Shown here piece after piece: positions 24,640 to 35,682 of a DNA stretch of 64,000 nt. The translations under genes and the position numbers were made by a program. How positions within the stretch are numbered: position 1 is the first letter of the stretch; each line of letters begins with the position of its first letter. The notes under the pieces are model-generated. The model was not told the origin of the DNA. It searched no databases and saw only the letters and a list, made by a program, of their open reading frames with translations. The DNA comes from Adiantum capillus-veneris (taxonomy: Eukaryota > Streptophyta > Polypodiopsida > Polypodiales > Pteridaceae). The stretch spans positions 93,154,840 through 93,218,839 of the forward strand of contig CM043971.1 in NCBI GenBank assembly GCA_014529385.2, in the 5' to 3' direction.

Positions 24640-24916
24640 TGATGGTGAAGGAGAGGAGCTGAGAGCACAGCGGAGAGGAAGATGTATACACACACACACA
24701 CTCACATACACACCACCATAGCCACACACACAGGTTGGAGGGGGAGAGCCGACGCACACACTGTGTGCCCCCTTTCTTTCTTCTCTATCTTATGCACTTA
24801 GACACAATTCACACTCTACTTTGTGTTAGTGGCTCACACAAGTGTATCAATGTACACTTAGGGTTAGTAGCTGCGATAGTGATGGGCGGTTGGCCACATG
24901 GCCATTAAACCTAACA
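24640..24916 (-). repeat. 3' LTR of the minus-strand copia fragment
   Basis: In element sense begins TGTTAGGTTTAATGG after the purine tract. The other border (TGATGG on the plus strand at 24640) is inferred from where plus-strand copia RT text stops. Contains an (AC)n-rich stretch near 24688-24735. Confidence 0.6.
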
Positions 24917-24929
24917 TTCTCCCACTTGA

Positions 24930-25807
24930 TGGCCAATGTGCGAGACCGTAAGAATGGAAGAGAACCACGCTTCACCCAATGCCCATCAACTCATGACAAT
25001 GCTGAAACTGATGGCGGAGAGACTTTTAGTGAGTGCATCCACTGTGTTCTATGACGTAGGAATCTTCACTAAATGAAGGCTCTTGTTTGCCAGGCATTCA
25101 TTATTGAAGTGATAACGCACATCACTGTGTTTTGTTCTAGAATGAAACACTGGATTGTTAGCCAAGGCAATAGCACTCTGACTGTCACGATGAAGAAATG
25201 GTGTACACTACTCCAATCCAAGATCTTTCACTAAGCAAGCAAGCCAAATAGCATCTTTGCATGCCTCACTCAATGCAACATACTCTGCCTCTATGGTCAA
25301 AATGGATGTACAATCTTGAAGAACGGATCTCCAAGAAATAGTAGAACCAACAAATGTATAAATCCAACCTGTTGTTGATTTACGTATGTCAACATAGCCT
25401 GCATAATCACTATCTACAAATCCCTGAATGGATGACTCTCCACGACCATAGCATAACTGTCTATCTGCAGTGCCAGTGAAGTATGAGAATCAACTTGACA
25501 GCATCCCAATGTTTTTTACCAGGGTTAGACATAAATCTGTTGACAACTCCCATTGCACGTGCAATGTTAGGTCTTGTAGCCACCATGGCATACATGAGAC
25601 TACCACAAGCTCAAGCATAAGGAAGCTTAGCCATCGAAAGTTTTTCCTCATTTGATTTGGGATAATCGTTCTTTCTAAATTTCAAATATGCAAGCAATGG
25701 ATTACTCAAAGCCTTCCCCTTCTGCATGTTGAAACGATCAAGAACCTTGTGCACATACTCTTTTTGAGAAAGGTACAACAACCTCTTCTTACAAGACCAT
25801 ATTAGGT
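24930..25807 (-). pseudogene. Copia RT C-terminus and RNase H relic
   Basis: In minus sense it reads KKRLLYLSQKEYVHKVLDRF, then CGSLMYAMVATRPNIARAMG and VVNRFMSNPGKKHWDAV, the standard copia RT-to-RNase H linker. The RNase H part after that is frameshifted but still readable as SDYAGYVD-type text in pieces. Non-functional. Confidence 0.75.
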
Positions 25808-26084
25808 ATTTTGGTAAAAATCTCACATTATGGGAATCTCCAAATCGACTAAATTCATGTAATTTGGGAATTTTCCACTTAAAGTGGAAAAAATTGAGGT
25901 GTGTGGTTAGTAAATAAAGTGAAAATCTCATAGGATTGTGGTGTTGATAAACACCAAAAGTCAAGAGGATGTACAACACATGGATTTGAATAATAACTAC
26001 AAATTACATAAAACAAAGGAATATACAAAAAAGATTTTGTTTACAAATTGACTAGTATAGTCACAATAGAAGCTCCACATAATT
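25808..26084. other. Junction segment, no gene recognised
   Basis: AT-rich, contains a short palindrome TCCACTTAAAGTGGA (about 25875-25889). It lies between the truncated copia fragment and the end of the DUF7869-like gene, so it may be the 3' flank or terminus of that gene's element. I did not find a matching inverted end elsewhere in the window. Confidence 0.3.
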
Positions 26085-28668
26085 CTACTCCACATTTGAT
26101 ACCATATATGAACTTTGATCCAAGTGTGGTTGATGTGTACGAGTGAGGCCTTCTTTGGCTTTTAGAGCATGCCTTTCTGGAATCTTTATTCTAGAAAATG
26201 GTCCTTCTTTGTTGGGTCTCCAGGACCAAAAAATTGCATCTACAGTTTCCCACACTTGTGGGTCCTTATAGTTGACAGCCCAATAACCCTTCTAACAATT
26301 AGTGTAAGCTTGAGTATCTGTCATCCCACTTTTTCTCGCGCAAGGTTCCCAATATTGAATCAAGATTTTCCTGTAGTTTGGTGATGTAGGCTCATCATCA
26401 ATGTCAGATAAAGCCATTGCAAGCCACACTGGATAGATTTCTGTGTCACTCGAAACAAGCATAAGAAAGTCACGTTGGTGCACATCAGACATAGGGTCAA
26501 ACTCTTCCCTTGGCCTATCTCGTTGAGGCCCAAAAAAATGATCGTTCAACTCTTCAAGGCCTAGGAATCTTTCTGCTCCTTGTTGCAAATTCATTGTAGT
26601 GCTTTGTAGGTGAGAATATTCTTGAGTTTTTGGCCAAAACATTTCATACAAGACTCCCTCTGATATGATTGCTTTTCCAATCTCTTCAATTACCTTACTC
26701 CAATAATCTATCACGGGTCTATAATATCGCGGAATACTTGAACCATTCCCTAAATTTTTCCAAAATTTTATATAGTTCTTTAGCCCCAAAATGACTTCTT
26801 CGTGGGCCTTGACATACTCCGCCATTTGTACTAGAGTTGGATCTCCATGTGGTAACATTGGCTTGCCTTCTATGTCTGTTTTCCAAAGGCGAATACTTCC
26901 ACTCCAACTTGATACACCTACATGTTCCTTATATTGCATCATTGGTGTCTCATCCTGCATAAAGAACCTGAACTGAAGCGGTTTGGAATGTCCAACAAGT
27001 ATGTCCATCACAAAGATAGCCATCACAATATTGCTTGAAATCGGGGATCTTTGTGAGAAAAAATGGAGCTGGAGATGAAGATGAGATGTTTCGTAATGTA
27101 TCAATCAAATGTGGCAAAGTATAGGTTTGTGTAACTCTCAACTTCTCTGAAAACCTACTAAACATGGCATCTATGTCCTCATGTGTATGCCCAACCATTA
27201 AAAATCCCAGCTGGATGGTTTTGAAAACACCCCTTGCAACAAGCATTGACAAATAGGCAAATAAATATCGATTTTTGTTCTTCCCTGCACAATTATCCAA
27301 TTGTAGCAACAAGTTCTCTGACAATCTGCGAAATGTTGACCCCAATTCCTCTTCTGCAATTTCCGACGACTGCACAATGGGCTCTTTTCCATCACTCAAG
27401 TTATGGTAGTCCAAAGCATCCCTTGAGTTCAAAGCATGTAGTAGTGAAATATTGCTCCTTGGAAGTCCATTTGTTACTAGATCACCAAGAGGATGCTTAT
27501 CTATCCTCTCTAGGTTATGTAAACAATTAGCAATTGAGCCAATTGTAAGATTTGGATCAGCTGGCCATAAACCATTCAAGACAAAGTGTCCGTAATGATC
27601 TTCTCCATGTCCATGTGATCATGCCAATCAATGCCACCTGCAGATTATATCCTGAATCCACACCCTTAGGAACAATGCGTAATCTAGGAATGCCAGTCTT
27701 CTTTTGATCCATCTTATCATGGATTATGCATACATATTTTTGTGGTTGAGTTTCTGAATACATGTACCATGCATAATATAGGCTTCTGCAACTCTTTTGT
27801 TGTGCCATGTGAACTTCTCTCTCCCTCAAGAGAAGAGCTCTCTCTTCAAGAGAAGGTTTAGCTTCTAACCTTGCCTTGATTGAGCTACAAATATTGCACT
27901 TAGAGAACTCACTCATCTTTGTTAAAGTGACATGTGGGTACTCTTTGTTCCAAATTCTACCAAAAGAAGATTGGGATAGCTTCTTCTCATAGCCCATTTG
28001 GTCAAGTGTCGTGTTGATTTCACATAAAATATCCACTTGTTTGTATGTTGATGGAATCACCAATTGAGTCTCTCTTGAGCCATCTAGCAGTGTTCTACTT
28101 CTATGTGGCATCTTCTCAGAGTTGTTTTCCACAAACTCATTTAGTAGTGCTCTTGCTAAACTAGTATCTTGAAGTCCCCTTCTCAATGTACATGTGTTCC
28201 CATGTACATATTGGCGCACACCATTTTCAAAGTTCTCCTTGTATCGATAAAATGATGTCTTTGGTATTCCATGTAGCTCATACCATGCTCTACAACAAAC
28301 AATAGAGCCATTTAGCCTGAATTGGTATCGTGACTTCTCATCTTTCTGATAACATATAGAAAGAACACCATAAACATAATTAGTGCGTGATTTTTGAGAC
28401 TCTCCCCAAAACTGTTGTCGTAACCTTGTCACCATATCACAATCTGCAAACTGGTAACATTTTTGTGCACAACAATCAATGCATGATACCCTTTGAATTG
28501 ATTTGTTTGAAAGGTAAAAAGTCGAAGCTGGTGCTGCTTTTGATTTTTGAGTCCTGTTCATGAAAGTGTATCGTCTCTTCCTTGACAACTGGACAACATT
28601 ACTCCCATCAAGTCTTTTTCCAACATTGTCATCCTTGGATACATCCTCATATGTAGCATGCATGCCAT
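26085..28668 (-). pseudogene. DUF7869-like (probable transposase) gene, 3' part
   Basis: Minus-strand coding region continuous in sense from 28668 to 26085 but broken by frameshifts near 27615 and 27010 and a TAG at 26294-26292, after which the frame stays open for 72 more codons. Key text: IIHDKMDQKKT, then SGYNLQVALIGMI and HYGHFVLNGLWPADPN, then LLLQLDNCAGKNKNRY and LGFLMVGHTHEDIDAMFSRF. The D, DN and GHTHxxID spacing resembles the uncharacterised eukaryotic family I know as DUF7869, and fits an RNase H-fold DDE/D nuclease (inference). Cysteine pairs near the N-terminus (CIDCCAQKC, CNICSS) could bind zinc. The 5' end is cut by the gypsy element; codons resume at 39886. Confidence 0.65.
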
Positions 28669-30383
28669 TGATAGCCGTTTTTTCGGCTCTCTGTAATTGC
28701 CATAGTGAGTTATCTCACCCTATCAAATCACTCAAACACTGTGGTTACCCTCACCCTTTCACTGTATATAGGTGCGTGTGAGTTAGGGGACTTTTCCCAT
28801 ATCTCCTTACTGAAATAAAAAACCCTCAATTAGCTAGTCATTGGGCTAATTGAGCCAAAAAAATAAAAAATATAAAAAATATAAGTATATTATGGCCCAT
28901 GCGTATGTAAATATTTCTTTGTATATAGGGCCTAAATAAAAGATTTTTTCATAATTATTTTGGTATTTATTTAAATATTTCTACCTAGGTGTGTGTTATT
29001 TATGCTCTGTACATTGCCTCACCATTACCACAATTTTTCTTACCATTTTTCATACTCTTTATTCCATATAGAAATATTTTCATGTAAGCTTCTCTTATAT
29101 TTGGTGTAACTCCACCCCAACAAAAATCCAAAAAAAATAGTTCTATTTATGTGTATATTTTTTCACTATTGTGATTTTTTCCTTCCTACATCTATTTTGT
29201 TTTTTTTCTAAACAATTAGAACACCAAAAATATTTATTTTTTATGGTAGCCTCATAATGAGAGAGATTTCTTTTGACCCCTTTATATTTTTTCCACTTAT
29301 ATTATTTATATTTGACATGTACATATTTTTTAGACCCCTCAATATTTGATTTTCTTAGTTGTACTATTCACTTATATCATGATCTCAACAATATCTTCAA
29401 TTATAGACCTACCAAATAAGGTCAAGGGTAGGTGGCATGCATACATGCACTATGGAGGGCTCACTCTTGGAGGTATTCAAAAGAATCATCCAAAGAAGGA
29501 CCCCACAAGGACCTTGTGCAGTGGAAACAAACAGTCGGTTTTGCTGAATTTTTAAAGTTCACTTGCTCTCCGAATTTGAAAAGGTGATACAAACAAAAGT
29601 TGTAGCTCGTGGCCTGAACTTTTGCCTCAAATTTTTTCATATTTTTTTGAGCTACGAGCTGTGAGCTATGATTTTATTAGTGGACCCCAGTTTTCCCATG
29701 CTATGCAGCCACACTCTCTCTTCCACTTTATCATTTTCCTCTTTCACACACACTTCTCCACTCATCATCCCCACCACTCTCACCACTCCTCTCGGTACCC
29801 TACTCACCTTCTCCTCAACCTTGAAGAATAAGAGAAACCATGGTGAACTCATACCTCCCACACACAATTCCATTCCAAAATTGACCACCTAGTCTCATTT
29901 TTCCTCCTCCAAATTACCCATATCTATAAAAAAACCCACAAAATTCAGCCTCTTCTCTTAAAAGACAGCATCATGGTGGTTGATTACTCAGCTTCAATTA
30001 CCTTGTCTCTCAAGGAAGGTCAAGAGTGGAGAAAAAATGTACCGTCAAAGCTAGTGGACCGTCAACAAGCGTCAAAATTGACCCTACTCAAGACACTTGG
30101 AGCATCAACCTTGTAAGAAATCCACCTTTTCTTACCTCTTAAGAGTTTTTCTTCCTTATTTGTATCCTACATGGATACTCCCATTGTAAATATCCAATTC
30201 CATTTGTAAATAAATACTAACTCTACTAACACTAACCCACTATGAAAAGTCCTATCACCTCCATTTCTCTCCTCTCTCTTTCCCCACCAACTTCTTGAAA
30301 ATTCCAAGCAAAAGAAATTAGATAAATTGCTGAAAATCTAACCCAACCATGGCTAGAGGAGTAACCCTAGCCTTCAAAATTGC

Positions 30384-30390
30384 TATAAAA
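30384..30390 (+). promoter_or_regulatory. Gypsy-1 LTR TATA box
   Basis: TATAAAA in GCTATAAAAGGAGGG, repeated in the 3' LTR at 38921. The position, about 0.96 kb before the LTR end, implies a long R-U5 leader. Confidence 0.65.
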
Positions 30391-31181
30391 GGAGGGTGTA
30401 GCTAGCACAAAAAAGGGGGGAGAAGAAAGAGCACTATGCTATAGCTTGAGAAGCCAAGCTCAACCTCTCTAGAAATTGCTCTTGAGTGGAAGCTCATTGT
30501 CTTATGCATGTGCATGTGTTGTAATAGGGGATTAGCAAGGGAACTCTATGCCATTGTAAAAGAGAGAGTGATCATTCAATTGAGAGTAGGAAATCTATCA
30601 TTTCTCCTACTAGTGTAAGCCCAACATTTGCTGAATCAAGGAGGGTGGATTTGGACTAAGCTTGGATACTTTGTCTCCCTTCCAACGTGAAGTAATGGAC
30701 AACAATGATGCGTAAGTGTCTTGGTGTTTTTTGTTAAGTTCTTGATAGCTTGTCTCTGGTGTTGTCATCAATCTAGCCATAAATCCCACATACTGTAAGA
30801 GGGCGACAGGGTGGAGAGGACTCCCCTGGCTTTAAGACAGTGATTGGGGTGGCTTTTCTTGTGATGTGTTGTGGTGAAATTTACGCAAGCTATGTTGAAC
30901 AAATACTAATCTCACTTTGATTTGTCATGAGAGATTTGTAAGAAGGTATTAATGCAACAAGCACCCCCTTCCCCTTTCTCTCTCTTTCTTAAATATATAG
31001 TTGTGTTTGCTTGATCATTGCCGATACGTTTCAAAGCAGCCCGAGCACTATCTCTCTCCCTCTCTCTCTCTCTCTGTCTCTCTCTCGTGTTTTAGTGTGT
31101 GAGAGTGTTCCATTGGTGTTAGGGTTAGTGTAAATTCTTTGCTTGTTTGTGGGTTGCTCTAACGATTCTCCTCTTTTGCGT

Positions 31182-31212
31182 CCTAGTTCGCTCTTAAACT
31201 AGGTGGTGCCCC
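31182..31212 (+). promoter_or_regulatory. Conserved hairpin and PBS look-alike in U5
   Basis: CCTAG (31182-31186) pairs with CTAGG (31199-31203), directly followed by TGGTGCCCC, which equals the first nine bases of the primer binding site at 31352. The same arrangement occurs in the second gypsy LTR at 50524-50551 although the LTRs are otherwise diverged. Confidence 0.55.
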
Positions 31213-31351
31213 TTGTGTAGTTGGGATTTGGCTGTGGGTTTGTTGTTTTGGTTTGTGTTGTGTTGTGCCCCAGCCCCATTGAGCAGCACGGGAGCCTTGA
31301 AGGGTGTCTAGAGGTTGCTCTTCTTGTTGCCCGCCCTGGACCGCTTCAAAT

Positions 31352-31368
31352 TGGTGCCCCCACTGAGG
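31352..31368 (+). other. Gypsy-1 primer binding site
   Basis: TGGTGCCCCCACTGAGG, three bases after the LTR, identical in the second gypsy element (50647). I could not assign the priming tRNA with confidence. Confidence 0.75.
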
Positions 31369-31422
31369 ATGGCTTGTGTATTTTTGTGTAGAATCAACCT
31401 TTAGCATAGTCAAGTAGTTTGC

Positions 31423-31635
31423 ATGAATTACGAAAATTTGTATGATCCCTTCATTCCCATTGCAAGGCAAAAGGTACACATAATTGTTAGTACTAAGTTG
31501 CAATTTCAACGTGTCATTCGTAGAATTTTAGGTCCTCTTAGGTTGGCCGAGATAAACGCTTCAATAAATCCTTTTATTTTGCCTCTCATTAGGTACGACC
31601 TTAGTTTGGACGTCTATATTTTTGTTTTGTTTTAA
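31423..31635 (+). CDS. Pre-gag small ORF, copy a
   Basis: A 70-codon frame between the primer binding site and gag. It shares with the next frame (31657-31875) and with 51200-51418 of the second gypsy element the order K.[HQ][FY]Q, then R..E..AS..P, then LPL and a hydrophobic end (LDVYIFVLF). Conservation in length and C-terminal motif suggests a translated peptide or a regulatory upstream frame. No known domain. It begins 74 bases after the LTR. Confidence 0.5.
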   Translation: MNYENLYDPFIPIARQKVHIIVSTKLQFQRVIRRILGPLRLAEINASINPFILPLIRYDLSLDVYIFVLF

Positions 31636-31656
31636 GCATTAGGTCATGCATAGACC

Positions 31657-31875
31657 ATGGATAATGGCCCAGGAATAGAGGTTTTCCCCTTCCATTTCAC
31701 TCCACACATTAGAATAAACATTGCAATTAGTAGGAAAATCCATTTTCAACAACGTATGGTGTTCATGTTTGGTGCCCAAAGAGTAGAAGAAATTCTTGCA
31801 TCACCAAACCCTGTCATCCTACCTCTTATTGATTATCATAGGTTGTTTGATGTGAATATCTTTATTTTGTTGTAG
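31657..31875 (+). CDS. Pre-gag small ORF, copy b
   Basis: A 72-codon frame 21 bases after copy a and similar to it: KIHFQQR, then RVEEILASPNPVILPLI and FDVNIFILL. The pair looks like a tandem duplication. It lies 85 bases before the gag start. Unknown function; the hydrophobic C-terminus might contact a membrane or be a structural strand (inference). Confidence 0.5.
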   Translation: MDNGPGIEVFPFHFTPHIRINIAISRKIHFQQRMVFMFGAQRVEEILASPNPVILPLIDYHRLFDVNIFILL

Positions 31876-31960
31876 AATAGATTGCAAACTAGAAAACATT
31901 ATTGTGTAAATCTTTTTAAGAAAGAAAAACAAAAACGGGTGTCACTTTGAAATCAATTCA

Positions 31961-32778
31961 ATGGGAAGCCAACGCCAAATGTCTGGGTATCCTCTTTTCT
32001 TTGGAGAGCCTGGAGAGGATGCAGAATTATTTTTAGCAAATTTCAAGATGTCTTGCCGTATCAAGAGGATAATAACTGATCAAGAACGTGTAGAAATGTT
32101 TGAGGTGGTCCTTAGGAAAGATGCTAGCACTTGGTTTGACTGTTTGCCTGAGGAAGTTAAGGGGAATTACACACAAGTTTTGAATCGTTTCAAGAAATAC
32201 TTCTTTGATACCCAAAACACTCAAAAATTATGGCAAGACATTGTTTCTCATAAGCAAAAAGACTTAGATGACTACTACTTGTACAAGCAAGAGTTTCTAC
32301 GTCTTTGGGCTCTATGGATACGAAATGTTGCTAACCCTGGTGATGGTGCAGAATTTCTAAAGAAGGAGAGGTTCATAGCCGGACTCTTTCCTAACCTTAA
32401 GGTAAAAGTTGAGGCGGGTGCACCTGCTACCTTTGATGCAGCTGAAACTAGGGCTGCTGAGAAATATAGGAAACTCAAGTGCTTAAGGGGAGAGGTTCCA
32501 ATAGAAGGTCTTAGACCCAAAGGTAAGTCACAAGCATCAACATCGAGGGAGCTTCCTGAGGTAACGGCGGAAATAATTGAGAAGTTAAACGAATCTTTAA
32601 GCAGCCTATCAATTCACCTTGCACAAGCTGTAGGTCCAAAGGGACAAGCAAAGAAGTCTGAAGAGCGAGATCCATGACCTAGGAGAGTCTTGCAATGTTG
32701 GAATTGCGGAGAGTCTGGACATGGGATGTATAATTGTCCTTGGCCCCGTGGGGAGCCAGGGAGACCTAACTTGAATTA
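31961..32778 (+). pseudogene. Gypsy-1 gag, broken
   Basis: Starts MGSQRQMSGYPLFF at 31961 and matches the retrotransposon gag fold (W..L....YTQVLNRFKKYF). A TGA at 32675-32677 stops it before the zinc knuckle CWNCGESGHGMYNC (about 32698-32739), which remains in the same frame. A one-base loss near 32780 (CAAATGG where the pol frame implies one more A) then shifts the frame. Gag forms the particle and the knuckle binds RNA. Confidence 0.85.
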
Positions 32779-35682
32779 CCAAATGGACCAAGACCACCTC
32801 CACAAGGGGTAGAAGGAGTTCCACCTTTGCCAGATCCAAATGTGCATGTGGTAGAGGTGACAAACTCAAATGAGGTTGACATGGAAGCAAATGGCATTAA
32901 GCGTGGCCGAGGAAAAGGTAAAGAGAAAGAGGGTGTCCCATCACAGAGTGACCATGGACAAGGCAAGAAGGCAAAGGAGACCAAGGAAGCTAAGAGGACT
33001 CGACGTCGTATCAATCTCCAAGACTTCCCTCTTGGACATGGTATGGCTCCATACAACCTGTTGGAAGACATGCGAGGTAAGGGTCCTGATATCTCATGGC
33101 CTCAGTTTCTTGCATTATGCCCACAAGTTAGGAGGGATTTAACAAAGGCAGTTAGCACTAGGAGAAAGGTAAAAGATAGTTTTCCTGTTGTAAAAATTGC
33201 ACATGCTGAAATGAACGAGGATATTACACCTGTGCTAGATTGTTACATAAAAGGAAGATTCGTTAGGAAAGGTCTAGTGGATGGGGGTGCACAAATTTGC
33301 ATCATGACAGAAGGGCTCATGCTAAGACTAGGCATGCACATCCATGAGACACCTGAAATCAAAGTGAAAATGGCAAACAATAGCAAGGCTAGGTGCGTAG
33401 GCATTTGTAAAAATGTTTTTGTGGAGGCCTTTGGCATTAAGAAGGCAGTGGATTTCTATGTCATGTCTACCAAGGGAAATGGTTACCCATTTATCCTAGG
33501 AAGACCATGGCTAATGAAAATGCGAGCTTTGCAGGATTGGGAGAGTGGGAAATTAATTTGCAGGAATGACAATCATAAGAAGGTTGTCTTTGACATGAAG
33601 GAGCAACGCCAAGAGGAGCTCCATGAAGAATCATCTCAAAGTGAGACGGAAGAAGGTTGGACCGATAGCACTTCAGAAGAAGAAAGTAGCGGCAGCATTA
33701 CTGAAGAGGAGTCTTCCATCGAAGTCATGGGGGTAAGGTTTAAGCCAAGCAACCAAGAGACCTCTTGTCAAGGCTTGGAGGAGGTAGGTCCTCAAGAGAA
33801 CCAAAAGGTGGAAGATGAAGGAATGTTAGAAGGTATGTTGTCTACAACACTTACAAAGGATGAAAGAGGGGATTTCAAATGTGTGCTAAGGAAATTTCCG
33901 AGGCTTTTTGCTAAAGACTACACCGATGTGCGTGGAGTAGATGTTGTTCAACACAAGATTGAGTTGAAGCCAGAGGCCACACCTAAGGCTCAAAAGCTAC
34001 GAAGGCTAGGAGTCATTAAGGAGCAGGCTCTACTCAAGGAGGTAAGAAATCTTCTAGCAGCAGGTTTCATTTATCCAGTGGAGAATTCAGAGTGGGTCTC
34101 TCCCGTTGTTGTCACTCCTAAGAAAAACGGCAAGTGGAGGGTGTGTGTGGATTATCGTCCACTTAATGAGGCAACAAAAAGAGATCACTTTCCCCTCCCA
34201 TTTCAGGATGAGATACTAAATGAAGTAGCTGGTCATGAGAAGTACACTATGTGTGATGGCTACTCAGGCTACTTTCAAATAGGTATCGCATTGGAAGATC
34301 AATTGAAAACAACCTTTATCACTCCTTGGGGTTGTTATGCTTTTAGAGTCATGCCATTTGGTCTGACAAATGCTCCTGCAACATTCCAACGTTTCATGAA
34401 CATGGTGTTTCAAGCATTCTTTGGAAAGTCCATTAGGGTTTTTATTGATGATTTTTGCATTTATAGCTCAAAATCATTGCATCTACAAAGGGTAGAAGAA
34501 GGTTTAAAGAAGCTCTATGACATGGGAGGTCAACTCAACCCCGACAAGTGTCACATAGCTGAGGATGAAGTGATCTTGCTTGGTCACAAGGTTTCCTGTA
34601 AAGGCATTGAGGTGGATCCTTCAAAGGCAAAGGCTCTTATTGAGCTCCCCTCACCCAAGAATCTCAAAGAGGTCATATCATTCATTCAAAAAGTGAAGTA
34701 TATGTCACGCTTTATTCACTTAGCTTTGGAGTTTCTTCATCCTTTGCAAAAGTTGACACAACAAGTAGAATTTGCATGGTCTGATGAGCTTGAAGAGTAT
34801 TTTTGTAACATTAAAGTCATTTTGTCAGAGCTACCAACACTCATGCCTCCTTGTTGGGAGTACACATTCTTTGTTAGCTCTAGTGTTGGAAGGGAAACAA
34901 TTGGTGTTGTGTTGCTACAACAAGATCCCCACAGTACAAGGATGCAACCCATCTACTTTGCTTGTAGGGTCATGAATGCTTTGGAGAGAGACTACACAGA
35001 AGTAGAACTCATGATGCTTTCTCTCATGTTTGCGGTGAGAAAGTTTAGATCCTACCTGCTACCAAAACCTTTTGTAATTCTCACTGCAGAGAATTTGTTC
35101 CCTTGGGTGTCATCTCAAATGAATCTTAGTACTAGGATCTCAAAGTGTATTATGGAGTTGCAAGAGTTTCAATACTCTTTCAAGGTAGAAGATAGTGTGC
35201 GTGCACAATTGGCAGGGATTCTCACTTATAGGGTGCATGAAAAGGAGATTAAGGTGCCTGAAGTAAAGACCCTACCATTACCACCACCAAAAAGTATTCC
35301 TAATGCTTTTACCTTGTTCTTTGATGGAGCTTTTCGTCGAGCCACAGGAAAAGCAGGGGGAGGGCTAGTGTTGCTTAACCCAAGTGGAGAGGTGGTCATG
35401 AAAGAGAAGTTCAATCTACCAAGTTCAGCTAGCAACAATGAAGCAGAATACGACACACTAATTCATGGTATGAAGATGTGCATTGGTCAAGGGATACAAC
35501 GCCTCATGGTAAAGGGAGATGCACTTCTCATTGTTAAACAGATTTTAGGTATTTGGGCATGCAAGAATGAAAGCTTACGGACAAAAGTTCATGCCATTCG
35601 TAGATTGTTTAATCAATTTGAAGAAGTGCAACTATATCATATTCCTAGGAAACAGAATGAAGATGCCGATTTACTTGCATAG
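32779..35682 (+). pseudogene. Gypsy-1 protease, RT and dual RNase H
   Basis: Open from about 32780 to a TAG at 35680-35682. Order: proline-rich linker; retropepsin-like domain with active-site text LVDGGAQICIM (33277-33309) where DSG or DTG is usual; acidic region; RT with FIDDFCIY (about 34441-34464); a first RNase H that has lost its first aspartate (VSSSVGRETIGVVLLQ); and a second, archaeal-type RNase H (35320-35680) with D, E, D, D in FFDGAF, NNEAEY, KGDALL and NEDADLLA. The dual RNase H marks the Tat lineage. The TAG most likely replaces CAG. Confidence 0.88.

Larger units (their letters stand above)
24640..25807 (-). mobile_element. Copia fragment (minus strand), 5' truncated
   Basis: A 3' LTR (24640-24916), a polypurine tract (AAGTGGGAGAA in element sense) and the RT C-terminus plus RNase H relic on the minus strand. 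The element is cut at about 25807 within RT and its 5' half is not in the window. It is related to the element at 12613-16077, as the junction text (ACATTCT[TC]CCACT on the plus strand) is shared. Confidence 0.78.
28669..31348 (+). repeat. Gypsy-1 5' LTR
   Basis: 2680 bp. TATAAAA at 30384-30390 is the likely promoter, and a CT-rich microsatellite lies at about 31047-31087 downstream of it. A hairpin and a primer-binding-site look-alike occur at 31182-31212. Short open frames within it are not conserved genes. Confidence 0.93.

Noticed and set aside
29346-29888. LTR-internal small ORFs conserved in both gypsy-1 LTRs
   Set aside because: Identity between the two LTRs reflects one insertion event, so it is no evidence of selection.
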